Shown: piece after piece, positions 1 through 8,054 of the stretch | Numbering within the stretch: the first letter of the stretch is position 1 | How the letters are laid out: every line of letters begins with the position of its first letter | Program-made: the position numbers and the translations under genes | Origin: an uncultured Lachnospiraceae bacterium | GTDB taxonomy: Bacteria; Bacillota; Clostridia; Lachnospirales; Lachnospiraceae | Assembly (NCBI GenBank): GCA_910576975.1 | Contig: CAJTJY010000025.1 | Span: 1 to 52,688 of the forward strand | Direction of reading: 5' to 3' | Length of the DNA: 52,688 bases | Notes under the pieces: generated by a model | What the model was told of the DNA's origin: nothing | The model's database searches: none | Seen by the model: the letters and a program-made list of their open reading frames with translations, nothing else

Positions 1-54
1 CCAAAGGCAGCAAGACCTTTTGGCGCTATGAATTGCAAAATGCGGAAACTCAAA
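1..54. mobile_element. Right end of a palindromic element, family A (cut by window edge)
   Basis: This matches the right half of the elements at 4227-4411 and 13090-13275: a side-hairpin remnant (AAAGGCAGCAAGACC), then GCGCTATGAATTGCAAAATG and the terminal GGAAACTCAAAT. The rest lies outside the window. It sits just 3' of the minus-strand receiver gene ending at 90. Confidence 0.75.
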
Positions 55-63
55 TGCCGCTTG

Positions 64-132
64 ATTCAAAATCTTTTCTATTGCCGCAATCAGCACTCTC
101 CATTCAAAATCTTTTCTATTTCTGCAATCAGC
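64..132. repeat. Imperfect 31-bp direct repeat spanning the end of the receiver gene
   Basis: Positions 64-94 and 102-132 are near-identical (both start ATTCAAAATCTTTTC and end GCAATCAGC), offset by 38 bp. The right copy encodes the last codons of the receiver protein and the left copy lies at and after its stop codon. A local tandem duplication at the C-terminus is likely, possibly linked to the adjacent palindromic element. Confidence 0.75.
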
Positions 133-869
133 CGCTCTTTTACCGCCGGCTTTAAAAAATACCCCGCAGGCTTTAATTTCAATACCGCCTCTATATTTGC
201 TCGGTCATTGATGGCAGTCAAAAACACCACCGGAATGTCCTTCATCTCCTCATCTGCCCGGATCATCTCCAGAGTCATGCGCCCGTCGCAGACAGGCATC
301 TCATAATCGAGCAAAATTAAATCTGGACGACTTTTGCCGATGGAAGTCATTGCCTGTGCGCCGGAAATCGCTAATGCCACCTCATAATTGTTCTCCAGCA
401 TCGCTTTCATGGTCCGAAGCGTCGTTCCATTATCATCTACCACCAGAACACGCTTCTTGCCCGAATTTCCTTTTCGCTGCTCTTTTGCTTCTCGTTCCAC
501 TTCTGCCTTGTCCAGCCCAAGCCTGCGGCATACTGCGTCCATGATCACCGTATGCTCTACTGGACGGATAAGGTTTTCAAACTGAGCGCCCTCATAATAT
601 TTAAAGAATTTCGCGCTTTCTTCCTGGGTGCCAATCGTAAGAACCGGAATCTCCTCATACTGATCACTTAACATAAAAAACATGGAGGTATCGATATCAT
701 ATGCGCCAATCAGGCTGATCAAGACCAAGTCAGGATTTACTATCTTCATCATCCCCTCCAAAACCCCCGCATTTTCTGAGCAAAGCTGCACATGAAAAAA
801 CTGAGCCAAAAACGCATTGGTCTCCTTGACCACATTGTTAAGCTTTCCTATCAGCAAAATCTTTTTCAT
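90..869 (-). CDS. Double-receiver response regulator without output domain
   Basis: The protein of about 259 aa starts at MKKILLIGKL, which has a GGAGG site 9 nt upstream; a longer frame would run into the preceding kinase gene. It has two CheY-like domains. The first keeps the fold pattern, but the phospho-acceptor strand reads DLVLISLIGAYD with no Asp at the acceptor position, so it looks like a pseudo-receiver. The second is canonical, with LVVDDN, the acceptor Asp in LILLDYEMPVCDG, a conserved Thr in VVFLTA and Lys in FLKP. No DNA-binding or enzymatic output is present, so it probably acts by protein contact or as a phosphate sink for the hybrid kinase encoded 16 bp upstream. Its extreme C-terminus lies in a tandem duplication. 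Confidence 0.85.
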   Translation of the reverse strand: MKKILLIGKLNNVVKETNAFLAQFFHVQLCSENAGVLEGMMKIVNPDLVLISLIGAYDIDTSMFFMLSDQYEEIPVLTIGTQEESAKFFKYYEGAQFENLIRPVEHTVIMDAVCRRLGLDKAEVEREAKEQRKGNSGKKRVLVVDDNGTTLRTMKAMLENNYEVALAISGAQAMTSIGKSRPDLILLDYEMPVCDGRMTLEMIRADEEMKDIPVVFLTAINDRANIEAVLKLKPAGYFLKPAVKERLIAEIEKILNGEC

Positions 870-885
870 CCTTATAATCCTCCAA

Positions 886-3800
886 TCACTGATTTTTCTC
901 CTCCATCTGTCCAATCAGCAAGTCGGCAAGCCGGCAAGCCTCCTCCACATCTAAATTCGTCACCGCTTCTGCAAGTTTTTGCATGTTTTGATTCATATCC
1001 TCTGGATACTCATATGCCCGCAATTGTCCCACCAATTTGTCTGCCTGATCAATATCCATTTCTTGCATACTGATACGAACCATCTCCACCAAGGCGAGTA
1101 TCATGGAATAATCTTCGACCTTTTCTTTTGCCTCAGTCCCTATCCCAAAAACACCCTTAAGTTTCTCCTGGTAACTGCGCCACTCTTCCAAAAAAGGAGG
1201 AGTGACCGACATGATGATATCTATTCTAGCACTTTTCGCCGCATATTCCAAGATCTTTGCCACGCCCGATAAAGGCATGATTCCCACGGTCGCCGCCAGG
1301 CTCTTCATGGCGTGGACCTGAATACGGTACGCATCTAACCGCCCTGGTTCTGAGAGCTGTGCGTATGCTTGTTGCAGATGATCCGCAGACGTATCAAGCT
1401 GATCATAAAACTCCTTCACGGTATATTGAAGCAATTCCAAATCTGGCAAATGCATCCAGGCATATTGCCAGTCGAGACCGTCCACCATGGGCAGCTCCTC
1501 AAGCAACTGTTCTGGCGTTCCATTTGTGACATTCCCGTCTGAAAGCGCCTGACTCTCCGAAGCAGCCGTCTCCAAAAGAAGTTCTTTCGGCAGCATCGCC
1601 TTCATCATGTTCTCAAGTTTTTCTGGCATAATGGGCTTTGAGAGGAATTCGTCAAAGCCTTCTGCCAAATATTGTTCCTTTGCCCCTGAGACTGCATTTG
1701 CCGTCAATACTATGATCGGCGTGTCTTTGCACGGAAAATCGGAAAATTCTTTGATATGATGCAAGGTTTCTATTCCGTCCATTTCTGGCATCATATGGTC
1801 AAGAAAAATCAAATCGTAATAATTATTCTGCACTAATTCCAAGCACTCGGCGCCTCCCCCTGCATCCGTTACCTGGATCTGCGTCTCTTTCAGCAGATTT
1901 CGGAATACTTTGCGGTTCACTGCGTTATCGTCCACCACTAGCACCTTGGCGTCTGGGGCACAGAATTTAGTATCATAATTATAATCTTCGGCAATCTGAC
2001 GGACCCTGGACTCAAAGTCTCCAATCGGAGTATCATCTATGATCTTTTGTTTGAGCTCAAAATAAAATTTCGATCCCTTTCCATATACGCTCTCCACCTG
2101 TAGCTTACTGCCCAGCAAGGCAAGAAGCTGAATGGTGATGTTCATGCCAAGCCCGGTTCCCTCGATATTGCGGTTCCTGTCCTCTTCAATCCGCTCAAAC
2201 TCCGCAGACAGTTTCGGCAAGTCTTCTTCCCGGATGCCAATCCCCGTGTCTTGCACCTCAAATTTCAGCATTGCCGTCTCCCCTTCTATGCGGCTTTGCA
2301 CCCGAAGCCAGACAGTTCCCTCATGGGTATACTTTACAGCATTTGTAAGGATGTTCGTCAAAACTTGCCGGATGCGTACGTCATCCCCATACAGTCGGCA
2401 AGGAAGCTGATGATCCACCTCCACTTCCAGTTTGATCTCTTTATCTTTCGCCCGCTGCGCAGCCATATTCGACAAATCATGAATCATGCTGCTGACGTCA
2501 TATTCCACAGGGACAATCTCCATTTTCCCAGAGTCAATCTTAGAAAAATCAAGGATGTCATTAATCAGTGACAACAACGTCTGGCCTGCCGTATAAATAT
2601 CCATGGCATAATCTTTGATCGTCTGTTCTTTTGCCTCACGCAGAATCATCTCGTCCATGCCAAGCACCGCATTAATCGGCGTACGGATTTCATGAGACAT
2701 GCGCGCTAGGAACTTCCCTTTTGCCTCATTTGCCGCCAAAGCCTCCTGTCTCGCCGTATCGGCATCGTGTTTTGCCTGTGCCAGCTGTACATTCTGCAGT
2801 TCTGCCGCTTTCACCTTTTCTTGCAACAGCCTGGCGCTTTCTTCCGCATTTGCCCGGTATTCTTTGGAAAGCCGCAGCGTATGCACGACTGCCATCACCA
2901 CGCTAAACGCCGCCATGCTGTACTGACCTGCCATATTACCGCGCACAGGATGAAAAAATACATTGAGAATGACATTGGCAATGCCTCCTGACAGAAGGAT
3001 CACCATAGACAAGACGGACATCCATGTCTGATAGCTCTTGTGCCTGTAATCATACTGCACCAGGCTCACGATGGCAATGACGCAGGTCACCGCAACGCCC
3101 GCCGCAGAGATATTGATCATATCCGCCAGATCACGCACCCCGAAGTTATGTAACAAAATCTGAACTCCTGCATTGAGAACCATAACCCATAATAGCGCCG
3201 AGAAACGTCTGGGATACACCGTATGCAGGTTTCGTTCAAAATAAAGCGTCAAAAACAGCGGCATCAGCAAGACCAAATATTCCTGCATTTCATAGGCTTC
3301 CTGCGCATTATAAAAAATGGTCAGGGTATCTGTGCCAATAAAACAGTAAATTCCTGCCGCCAGGACAGCCATGCCCAAAAAGAATTCTCCCCGGACTGGC
3401 TGCCGCGTATATTTTCGTATCATGGCAAGCACAAACAAGATGATTGCCATAAGCATGATCAACAGACAACAGCCAATATCAGCGATATTGTTTTCAACGA
3501 CCCTGATTACCAACATGTCACGGGATTCCACGATTACTTCTCCGAGAGAAGCCGCTGCCTCCGGCTTGATGGGGAGCAGCACAATCCAAAGCTCCCCTTC
3601 CTCAAACACTTTGGGAATGTCTACAAAATTATTATTTTCTCTGCGGCTTTTTGCCTCTGCATCCTGTTCCAGATCATATTGATAAATTATTTCACCATCA
3701 AGAAAAACATATGTCATAGCATCTTTTGAGGAAAAATTCAGCGTCAGCCCTGCAAAGTCTTCTGGCAGAACGCTCTGGAACACAAGGGCGCTTCCCGGAT

Positions 3801-4080
3801 TCTCATTTTCCATATATGGCAATTCCACACTCTGACAGTTCCCTTCTAGCATCGCTCCCTGCACCAGTTCCTGCATCGTTTCATAATTCTGCGCATCGAT
3901 TGCGGATATCTCTGCGCCTTCAAGCAAGACCATCGTCCAGTCCTCGTCAAACGCATACTCAAACTGATTGGGCAGTATGGACGTCCCGTCCCCCTGCTCT
4001 TGGTATTGAAATAGCGCAATCACCATGAAAATCAAAATAAAGAGTACGGATATTCCTGCTATCTTTCTTAAGTTCTTCAT
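886..4080 (-). CDS. Membrane hybrid sensor histidine kinase with receiver and HPt domains
   Basis: The chosen start is MKNLRKIAGI, preceded by GGGAG; the protein is about 1064 aa. In order it has an N-terminal anchor (about residues 7-25), an extracellular domain to about 185, a multi-helix membrane region to about 400 resembling 7TM-DISM sensors, and a coiled coil. Next come HisKA (FLARMSHEIRTPINAV, His about 463) and an HATPase with the N-box NILTNAVKYT, DTGIGI and GTGLGM. A receiver follows (VLVVDDN, Asp about 761 in LIFLDHMMPEMDG), and the end is an HPt-like segment (VHAMKSLAATVG, His about 923). All phosphorelay residues are present. It is probably co-transcribed with the double-receiver gene that follows. 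The ligand is unknown. Confidence 0.9.
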   Translation of the reverse strand: MKNLRKIAGISVLFILIFMVIALFQYQEQGDGTSILPNQFEYAFDEDWTMVLLEGAEISAIDAQNYETMQELVQGAMLEGNCQSVELPYMENENPGSALVFQSVLPEDFAGLTLNFSSKDAMTYVFLDGEIIYQYDLEQDAEAKSRRENNNFVDIPKVFEEGELWIVLLPIKPEAAASLGEVIVESRDMLVIRVVENNIADIGCCLLIMLMAIILFVLAMIRKYTRQPVRGEFFLGMAVLAAGIYCFIGTDTLTIFYNAQEAYEMQEYLVLLMPLFLTLYFERNLHTVYPRRFSALLWVMVLNAGVQILLHNFGVRDLADMINISAAGVAVTCVIAIVSLVQYDYRHKSYQTWMSVLSMVILLSGGIANVILNVFFHPVRGNMAGQYSMAAFSVVMAVVHTLRLSKEYRANAEESARLLQEKVKAAELQNVQLAQAKHDADTARQEALAANEAKGKFLARMSHEIRTPINAVLGMDEMILREAKEQTIKDYAMDIYTAGQTLLSLINDILDFSKIDSGKMEIVPVEYDVSSMIHDLSNMAAQRAKDKEIKLEVEVDHQLPCRLYGDDVRIRQVLTNILTNAVKYTHEGTVWLRVQSRIEGETAMLKFEVQDTGIGIREEDLPKLSAEFERIEEDRNRNIEGTGLGMNITIQLLALLGSKLQVESVYGKGSKFYFELKQKIIDDTPIGDFESRVRQIAEDYNYDTKFCAPDAKVLVVDDNAVNRKVFRNLLKETQIQVTDAGGGAECLELVQNNYYDLIFLDHMMPEMDGIETLHHIKEFSDFPCKDTPIIVLTANAVSGAKEQYLAEGFDEFLSKPIMPEKLENMMKAMLPKELLLETAASESQALSDGNVTNGTPEQLLEELPMVDGLDWQYAWMHLPDLELLQYTVKEFYDQLDTSADHLQQAYAQLSEPGRLDAYRIQVHAMKSLAATVGIMPLSGVAKILEYAAKSARIDIIMSVTPPFLEEWRSYQEKLKGVFGIGTEAKEKVEDYSMILALVEMVRISMQEMDIDQADKLVGQLRAYEYPEDMNQNMQKLAEAVTNLDVEEACRLADLLIGQMEEKNQ

Positions 4081-4226
4081 ATTTTCTCCCATTCGTATTA
4101 TAAAGCTTTTACAAGCAAAGATTTTTCTGACCACTAATAACTGCCGTGTTCTCTAGCTATTTCGCCAAACCGCCAGACACTACGAAAATCTTACCATAAT
4201 TTAGAATATTTGACAATCATATAGGG

Positions 4227-4411
4227 TTTGAGTTTCCCCATTTTGTAATTCATAGTGCCAAAAGGTCTTGCTGCCTTTGGCAGCATAGACATCTTGCACA
4301 AAAAGTGCTTGAAAAGCTAGCTTTTCAGAGCGCTTTTATGTGCAAAGTGTTTTCATCACTTTGTGATGGAAACCTTTTGTCACTATGAATTACAAAATGG
4401 GGAAACTCAAA
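4227..4411. mobile_element. Family A palindromic element (185 bp), complete
   Basis: It has a perfect 31-bp terminal inverted repeat (4227-4257 with 4381-4411; begins TTTGAGTTTCCCCATTTTG). It is flanked by the direct repeat TATAGGG (4220-4226 and 4412-4418), consistent with a 7-8 bp target duplication. Inside are three hairpins: GCTGCC-TTT-GGCAGC (4270-4284), a 48-bp central hairpin built on AAAAGCTAGCTTTT (4296-4343) and CATCAC-TTT-GTGATG (4354-4368). The segments AAAAGGT and ACCTTTT close the junction. No coding capacity; this is a MITE-like element or a structured-RNA/DNA element. Confidence 0.85.
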
Positions 4412-4445
4412 TATAGGGCTATTGACGTTATAAAATATAACTATT

Positions 4446-4544
4446 GGGGCTGTTGCAAAATGCTGCTTATCTACAATATATGGATCAGGTTTCGAAGTTC
4501 CGAATACCATATTTTGTATATAATAGCTTTTTTGCAACAGCCCC
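4446..4544. mobile_element. 99-bp miniature inverted-repeat element (GGGGCTGTTGCAAAA ends)
   Basis: Perfect 15-bp terminal inverted repeats, GGGGCTGTTGCAAAA at 4446-4460 and its complement at 4530-4544, enclose an imperfect AT-rich palindrome centred near TTTCGAAG. The ends resemble those of the 180-bp family B elements (GGGGCTGTCGCACGAA) and the termini of some insertion sequences. No clear target duplication and no coding capacity. Confidence 0.75.
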
Positions 4545-4582
4545 GTCTTATGCTGTCAGCAAGAACTCACTGCAATCTTGCT

Positions 4583-5521
4583 TTATTTTCCATAATCATC
4601 TATGATTGGCGGTATCTGTGACATCATATTGTCAATATCTTCAAACATTGCACTCTTTGTCGTACCCAGCTTGCTGGCAAAGTCAATATGCTTCATAACC
4701 TCCCGGTACTGCCCCTTAGTCCTGTCGAAAAAGCCGCACAGGGACTGCAGCGATGCCTGAGAATCCCCGATAGCCGCAGAAATCTGACTCTGGACGGTCG
4801 TGACTTTCTCAGACGCCTCTGTAATCTTGTCAAACATCTGGTAGGTCTCATCTACTTTTTCAATGCTATCCCCCAGAGCAGTCTGCGACGTATGGATGTT
4901 GACGCTTAACTGCTCCGTCCCCTGTTCCACGTCTCCGACGCTGACATTTACTTCTGCCACCAGCTTCTTAATTTCGTCCGCCAGTTCTTTTACCTCCGTA
5001 GCGACTACGGCAAATCCCTTGCCAAGCTCGCCTGCTCTCGCAGCTTCTATGGAAGCATTTAACGCAAGGATATTGGTCTGGTCTGCAATAGATACGATTT
5101 TGTTGGTACATCCCTTGATCCTCTTGACGCATTCCTGAAAGTTCGCAAAGGTCCCTTCCATCTCGCCAAAATGAGCCTCCACCTGCCGGGAGCTGTTCTT
5201 TAGCTCCTCCACTTCTCTCTGCGCCTGGTCGACAGACTCTGCAATTTGACTCTTTACTTCTGCAAATTGGCTCGACGCCTCATTGATATTGGAAAAGGAC
5301 TGCCCAAAATCCTGAAGCTGTTCTTCAAATTTCTCGGTATCACCGAGCACATGCCGAAACGAACTGTTAATCAAGCTTAACTCTTTCAAGGAAGCAACTT
5401 CTTTCTCCACCAGTTCTTTCTTATAACCATCCAAATTGTTAATCACATATTTCACTGGATACAAACTCTTCTTTTGATTGCCTTTTCCAAAACTTTTTCG
5501 ATTTACTTTGTCAAATATCAT
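4583..5521 (-). CDS. Soluble methyl-accepting chemotaxis-type signalling protein
   Basis: The start chosen is the ATG of MIFDKVNRK, with GGGAGG 6 nt upstream; the upstream in-frame ATG directly abuts the site. The protein of about 312 aa has no membrane segment. The second half carries the MCP cytoplasmic hairpin tip (IVSIADQTNILALNASIEAA and the following GKGFAVVATEVKELA), which binds CheA and CheW in known receptors. The first third is a helical region without a recognisable sensor. The start lies inside the 3' end of the FIST gene, so the two are translationally coupled. The likely role is to relay FIST-sensed ligands to a chemotaxis or related pathway. No che genes are in this window. Confidence 0.9.
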   Translation of the reverse strand: MIFDKVNRKSFGKGNQKKSLYPVKYVINNLDGYKKELVEKEVASLKELSLINSSFRHVLGDTEKFEEQLQDFGQSFSNINEASSQFAEVKSQIAESVDQAQREVEELKNSSRQVEAHFGEMEGTFANFQECVKRIKGCTNKIVSIADQTNILALNASIEAARAGELGKGFAVVATEVKELADEIKKLVAEVNVSVGDVEQGTEQLSVNIHTSQTALGDSIEKVDETYQMFDKITEASEKVTTVQSQISAAIGDSQASLQSLCGFFDRTKGQYREVMKHIDFASKLGTTKSAMFEDIDNMMSQIPPIIDDYGK

Positions 5522-5534
5522 TTTCATCCTCCCT

Positions 5535-6611
5535 TTACTCAAACACCACGCAAGTCATGGACTGGTTTACAAAACGGTTGTTATAATGCTCTCCATATCC
5601 TACCAAACCCGCATGATTGCCCAGGGTCCCCATGTCCTGCAAATACTCCTGCATATAATGGTTGTCGCTGAACAACAGATATCTGAACAGGCAATTGACA
5701 GAAAATACCGCCGAAATTCTGGAAAAGTCTCTGCGTATCATCTGAATGGTCTCTTTAACCGTGGCTCTGTAGTCTCCCAATTCCAGAAGCATCAACACGT
5801 CTGAATCGTTTACCTGCCTAAAGCACGCCAGCGCATCCCCATCCACTTCTTTGATAGAGATAATGCATACATCGTCTCCATTGATTTTGCCGAACGGATT
5901 TTTGAACGTCTGGGTGGTGATCTCCTTTTCTGACACATGAAGGATATCTTGGTATACTCTCTTTGCAGATTTGCCGTTAAGCTCTCCAAGTATGTATTTC
6001 GCCTTATCCGTCCTCGACGCAATAAAGCGATGATTCTGCATTTTATGGTAAATGTTTTCCTTATATGCTTTTACCTTGCCATTTAAATTTTTAACGAACG
6101 CATATGCCACTGCATCTTCATATATTTTACCGTTGGCAGACACCTTTCCGGCGTCTCCGGTCCCCCCCACCAATCCGATATTGCGCTGCTTCAATACGCT
6201 GTAAATCGTGGTCAGGACACATGCGTCGTTCCCAGAACAAAAGTCTATACAGATCGTGTCCCTCTGCGAAGCATCCACTTTTGCCACGTCACGTTCCAAT
6301 CGTTCTATATATTTTACTGGCATCACAGTTACTTCCTCGAGCACATCTGCAACTGCCGCAATCCCGTCCGTAAAAGCAAGAACGCCCACGCCCTGTTCTA
6401 CGACGCTGGTATCATAACTCATTCCAATGCATCCAATACTCGGCACCCCCGGATAAAGCGCTTCCAGCTTCTTTACATGCTCCTCAAACTGCTCTTTGTT
6501 CGACATCAGCATGATCAGCTGCGGATTGCTTAATCCGCGGACTGCTTCCTTTAAATCCCCGCTATGGCTTTTTCCAAAAAACTGTTTCAATTCACGTTCC
6601 CTCTCTTCCAT
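5535..6611 (-). CDS. FIST-domain sensory protein
   Basis: The 358-aa cytoplasmic protein has the FIST layout: an N-terminal half with IGCIGMSYDTSV and DTICIDFCSGNDAC, a glycine-rich VGGTGDAGK stretch, and a C-terminal half ending in AVFSVNCLFRY and HAGLVGYGEHYNN, the conserved Cys/Gly-rich end of FIST_C. FIST domains are predicted small-ligand sensors coupled to kinases or MCPs. Here the gene precedes and overlaps a soluble MCP gene, so the pair probably forms a two-part cytoplasmic receptor. The ribosome-binding site is weak for this ATG. A promoter (TTGACC-18-TATGAT) and an overlapping palindrome lie just upstream. Confidence 0.85.
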   Translation of the reverse strand: MEERERELKQFFGKSHSGDLKEAVRGLSNPQLIMLMSNKEQFEEHVKKLEALYPGVPSIGCIGMSYDTSVVEQGVGVLAFTDGIAAVADVLEEVTVMPVKYIERLERDVAKVDASQRDTICIDFCSGNDACVLTTIYSVLKQRNIGLVGGTGDAGKVSANGKIYEDAVAYAFVKNLNGKVKAYKENIYHKMQNHRFIASRTDKAKYILGELNGKSAKRVYQDILHVSEKEITTQTFKNPFGKINGDDVCIISIKEVDGDALACFRQVNDSDVLMLLELGDYRATVKETIQMIRRDFSRISAVFSVNCLFRYLLFSDNHYMQEYLQDMGTLGNHAGLVGYGEHYNNRFVNQSMTCVVFE

Positions 6612-6645
6612 AGTTTTGTCTTGCTATCTCGTAAATTCACGATAC

Positions 6646-6659
6646 TGATACTGGTATCA
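6646..6659. promoter_or_regulatory. Candidate operator overlapping the FIST-MCP promoter
   Basis: TGATAC-TG-GTATCA has perfect 6-bp arms and overlaps the -10 box of the predicted FIST promoter. The position suits a repressor; the binding protein is not identified. Confidence 0.4.
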
Positions 6660-6685
6660 TATCATATTCGACAAAAAAAGGTCAA
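6656..6685 (-). promoter_or_regulatory. Sigma-A-type promoter for the FIST-MCP operon
   Basis: Read on the minus strand, TTGACC (6685-6680) is followed after 18 bp by TATGAT (6661-6656), about 45 bp upstream of the FIST start. Confidence 0.5.
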
Positions 6686-6687
6686 TA

Positions 6688-8031
6688 TTATTCTCCGCCT
6701 TTGAGCACTTCCAAAGCTTTCAGCACCTGATTATCGTGCATGGGATTATAAATTTCATCCTCCTGGCTCTGATACTGGTATTCCAACTCTATGTCTGGCT
6801 CAATGCCCTTTTCGTGAATATAATTGCCTTTTGGCGTGAAGTACTTCGCCATGGTAACCTTAAGGGCGCTTCCGTCGTTCAAGGGTATAATGCTCTGAAC
6901 AATTCCCTTGCCAAAAGTAGTCGTGCCAATCAAAGTTCCATACTCATAATCCTTAATCGCCCCCGCAAAAATCTCGGATGCGCTTGCGCTGTTCTCATTG
7001 ATCAGCACAGCCATTGCAATATCCATACAAGAAGCGTCAGACTTATAGTCAGAGCGGCTGCCATATTTATCCTCGGTATACACCACAAGCCCCTCGGGAA
7101 GAATCTCATCAAGCATGGCGCACACAGAGCTTAAAACGCCTCCCGGATTATTCCGCAAATCTACTATCATTGCGGTCATTCCCTGCGCCTGCAGCTCTTT
7201 TACCGCCTGGTCAAATTGCTCCGGCGTAGAAGTGGAAAACTCAGAAACCTGAATCAGTCCCACATTCCCCTCCAGCATTTGATGCTCCACTGTGGGCACT
7301 TCGATCTGCCGCCGTTCCACGTCAAATCCAAGATAGCCGTTTTCTCCAGCGCGGACGATTTCCAGATGCACTTTAGTGCCCTTCTCTCCTTTAATATGCG
7401 ACGTCAGCTCCGACAATTCCATGCTATCCGCTTCAATCTCACCAACTTTTGAAATCACGTCCCCATCCCGCAGTCCCGCCTCTTCTGCCGGAGTCCCAGG
7501 ATAAACGTGGAGAATGCTTACGATCTTGGTGTCTTTATCCTGTGTGAGCACCGTGCCGATTCCATAGTAGATTCCTGTAGTGCTCTCATTGAGCGCCGCA
7601 TACTCCTCCTTTGTGTAATATGCGGTATAGGGATCGCCCAGCCCTTCTACCATCCCTGCATACATCCCTTCCACCATCGCCTGCTGGTCGATCTTCTCAT
7701 AATAATATTCATCTATCAAATCGGCCAGCTCCGCCGCCTTTTGTTCCACTGGCTTCTTGGAAATGGCTTTTTTGCTGCTCTCTGTCTTAGAAACATCGCT
7801 TCCCTTGCTCTCCGCTATCCCGACTGGCTTCTTGAAAAAGCTTCTCCCTGTGACCATCACTGAAAACGCTAAAAGCGTGCAAAATGCCCCCGCCAGCATT
7901 CCAACGGCAAAGCCTGGGCTCCTTCTTGGAGGGCGGGGAGGTTTTACGTCTCTTTGCCGCCTGTTTACATATTCCTGGGCAAGCTGTTCTTGTGGATCCA
8001 TGTTCTGTGATTGTTCCTGTTGCCTATCCAT
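6688..8031 (-). CDS. S41-family C-terminal processing serine peptidase with PDZ domain
   Basis: The 447-aa protein has a cytoplasmic proline- and arginine-rich N-terminus, one membrane anchor (about 40-62), a PDZ domain (about 155-235) and the S41 protease core. The Ser/Lys catalytic pair is visible as NENSASASE (Ser350) and TTFGKG (Lys375, 25 residues later), with Gln379 in GIVQ. It acts outside the membrane, cutting envelope proteins. It follows ftsE and ftsX with a 23-bp gap. In such operons the protease is thought to act with FtsEX-controlled peptidoglycan hydrolases. The ribosome-binding site is AAGAAGG. Confidence 0.92.
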   Translation of the reverse strand: MDRQQEQSQNMDPQEQLAQEYVNRRQRDVKPPRPPRRSPGFAVGMLAGAFCTLLAFSVMVTGRSFFKKPVGIAESKGSDVSKTESSKKAISKKPVEQKAAELADLIDEYYYEKIDQQAMVEGMYAGMVEGLGDPYTAYYTKEEYAALNESTTGIYYGIGTVLTQDKDTKIVSILHVYPGTPAEEAGLRDGDVISKVGEIEADSMELSELTSHIKGEKGTKVHLEIVRAGENGYLGFDVERRQIEVPTVEHQMLEGNVGLIQVSEFSTSTPEQFDQAVKELQAQGMTAMIVDLRNNPGGVLSSVCAMLDEILPEGLVVYTEDKYGSRSDYKSDASCMDIAMAVLINENSASASEIFAGAIKDYEYGTLIGTTTFGKGIVQSIIPLNDGSALKVTMAKYFTPKGNYIHEKGIEPDIELEYQYQSQEDEIYNPMHDNQVLKALEVLKGGE

Positions 8032-8054
8032 AATTATCCTTCTTTCTTCTTCGC

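Larger units (their letters stand above)
4135..4582. other. Gene-free stretch filled by two miniature palindromic elements
   Basis: Between the kinase start and the chemoreceptor stop there is no credible gene. The space holds a family A palindromic element (4227-4411) and a 99-bp miniature inverted-repeat element (4446-4544). Short open frames here read through the hairpins and have no ribosome-binding site. The kinase promoter should lie in about 4090-4220, but I could not place it with confidence. Confidence 0.75.

Noticed and set aside
4325..4537. 70-aa minus-strand open frame
   Set aside because: It reads through the hairpins of two repeat elements, with no ribosome-binding site and no protein-like composition.
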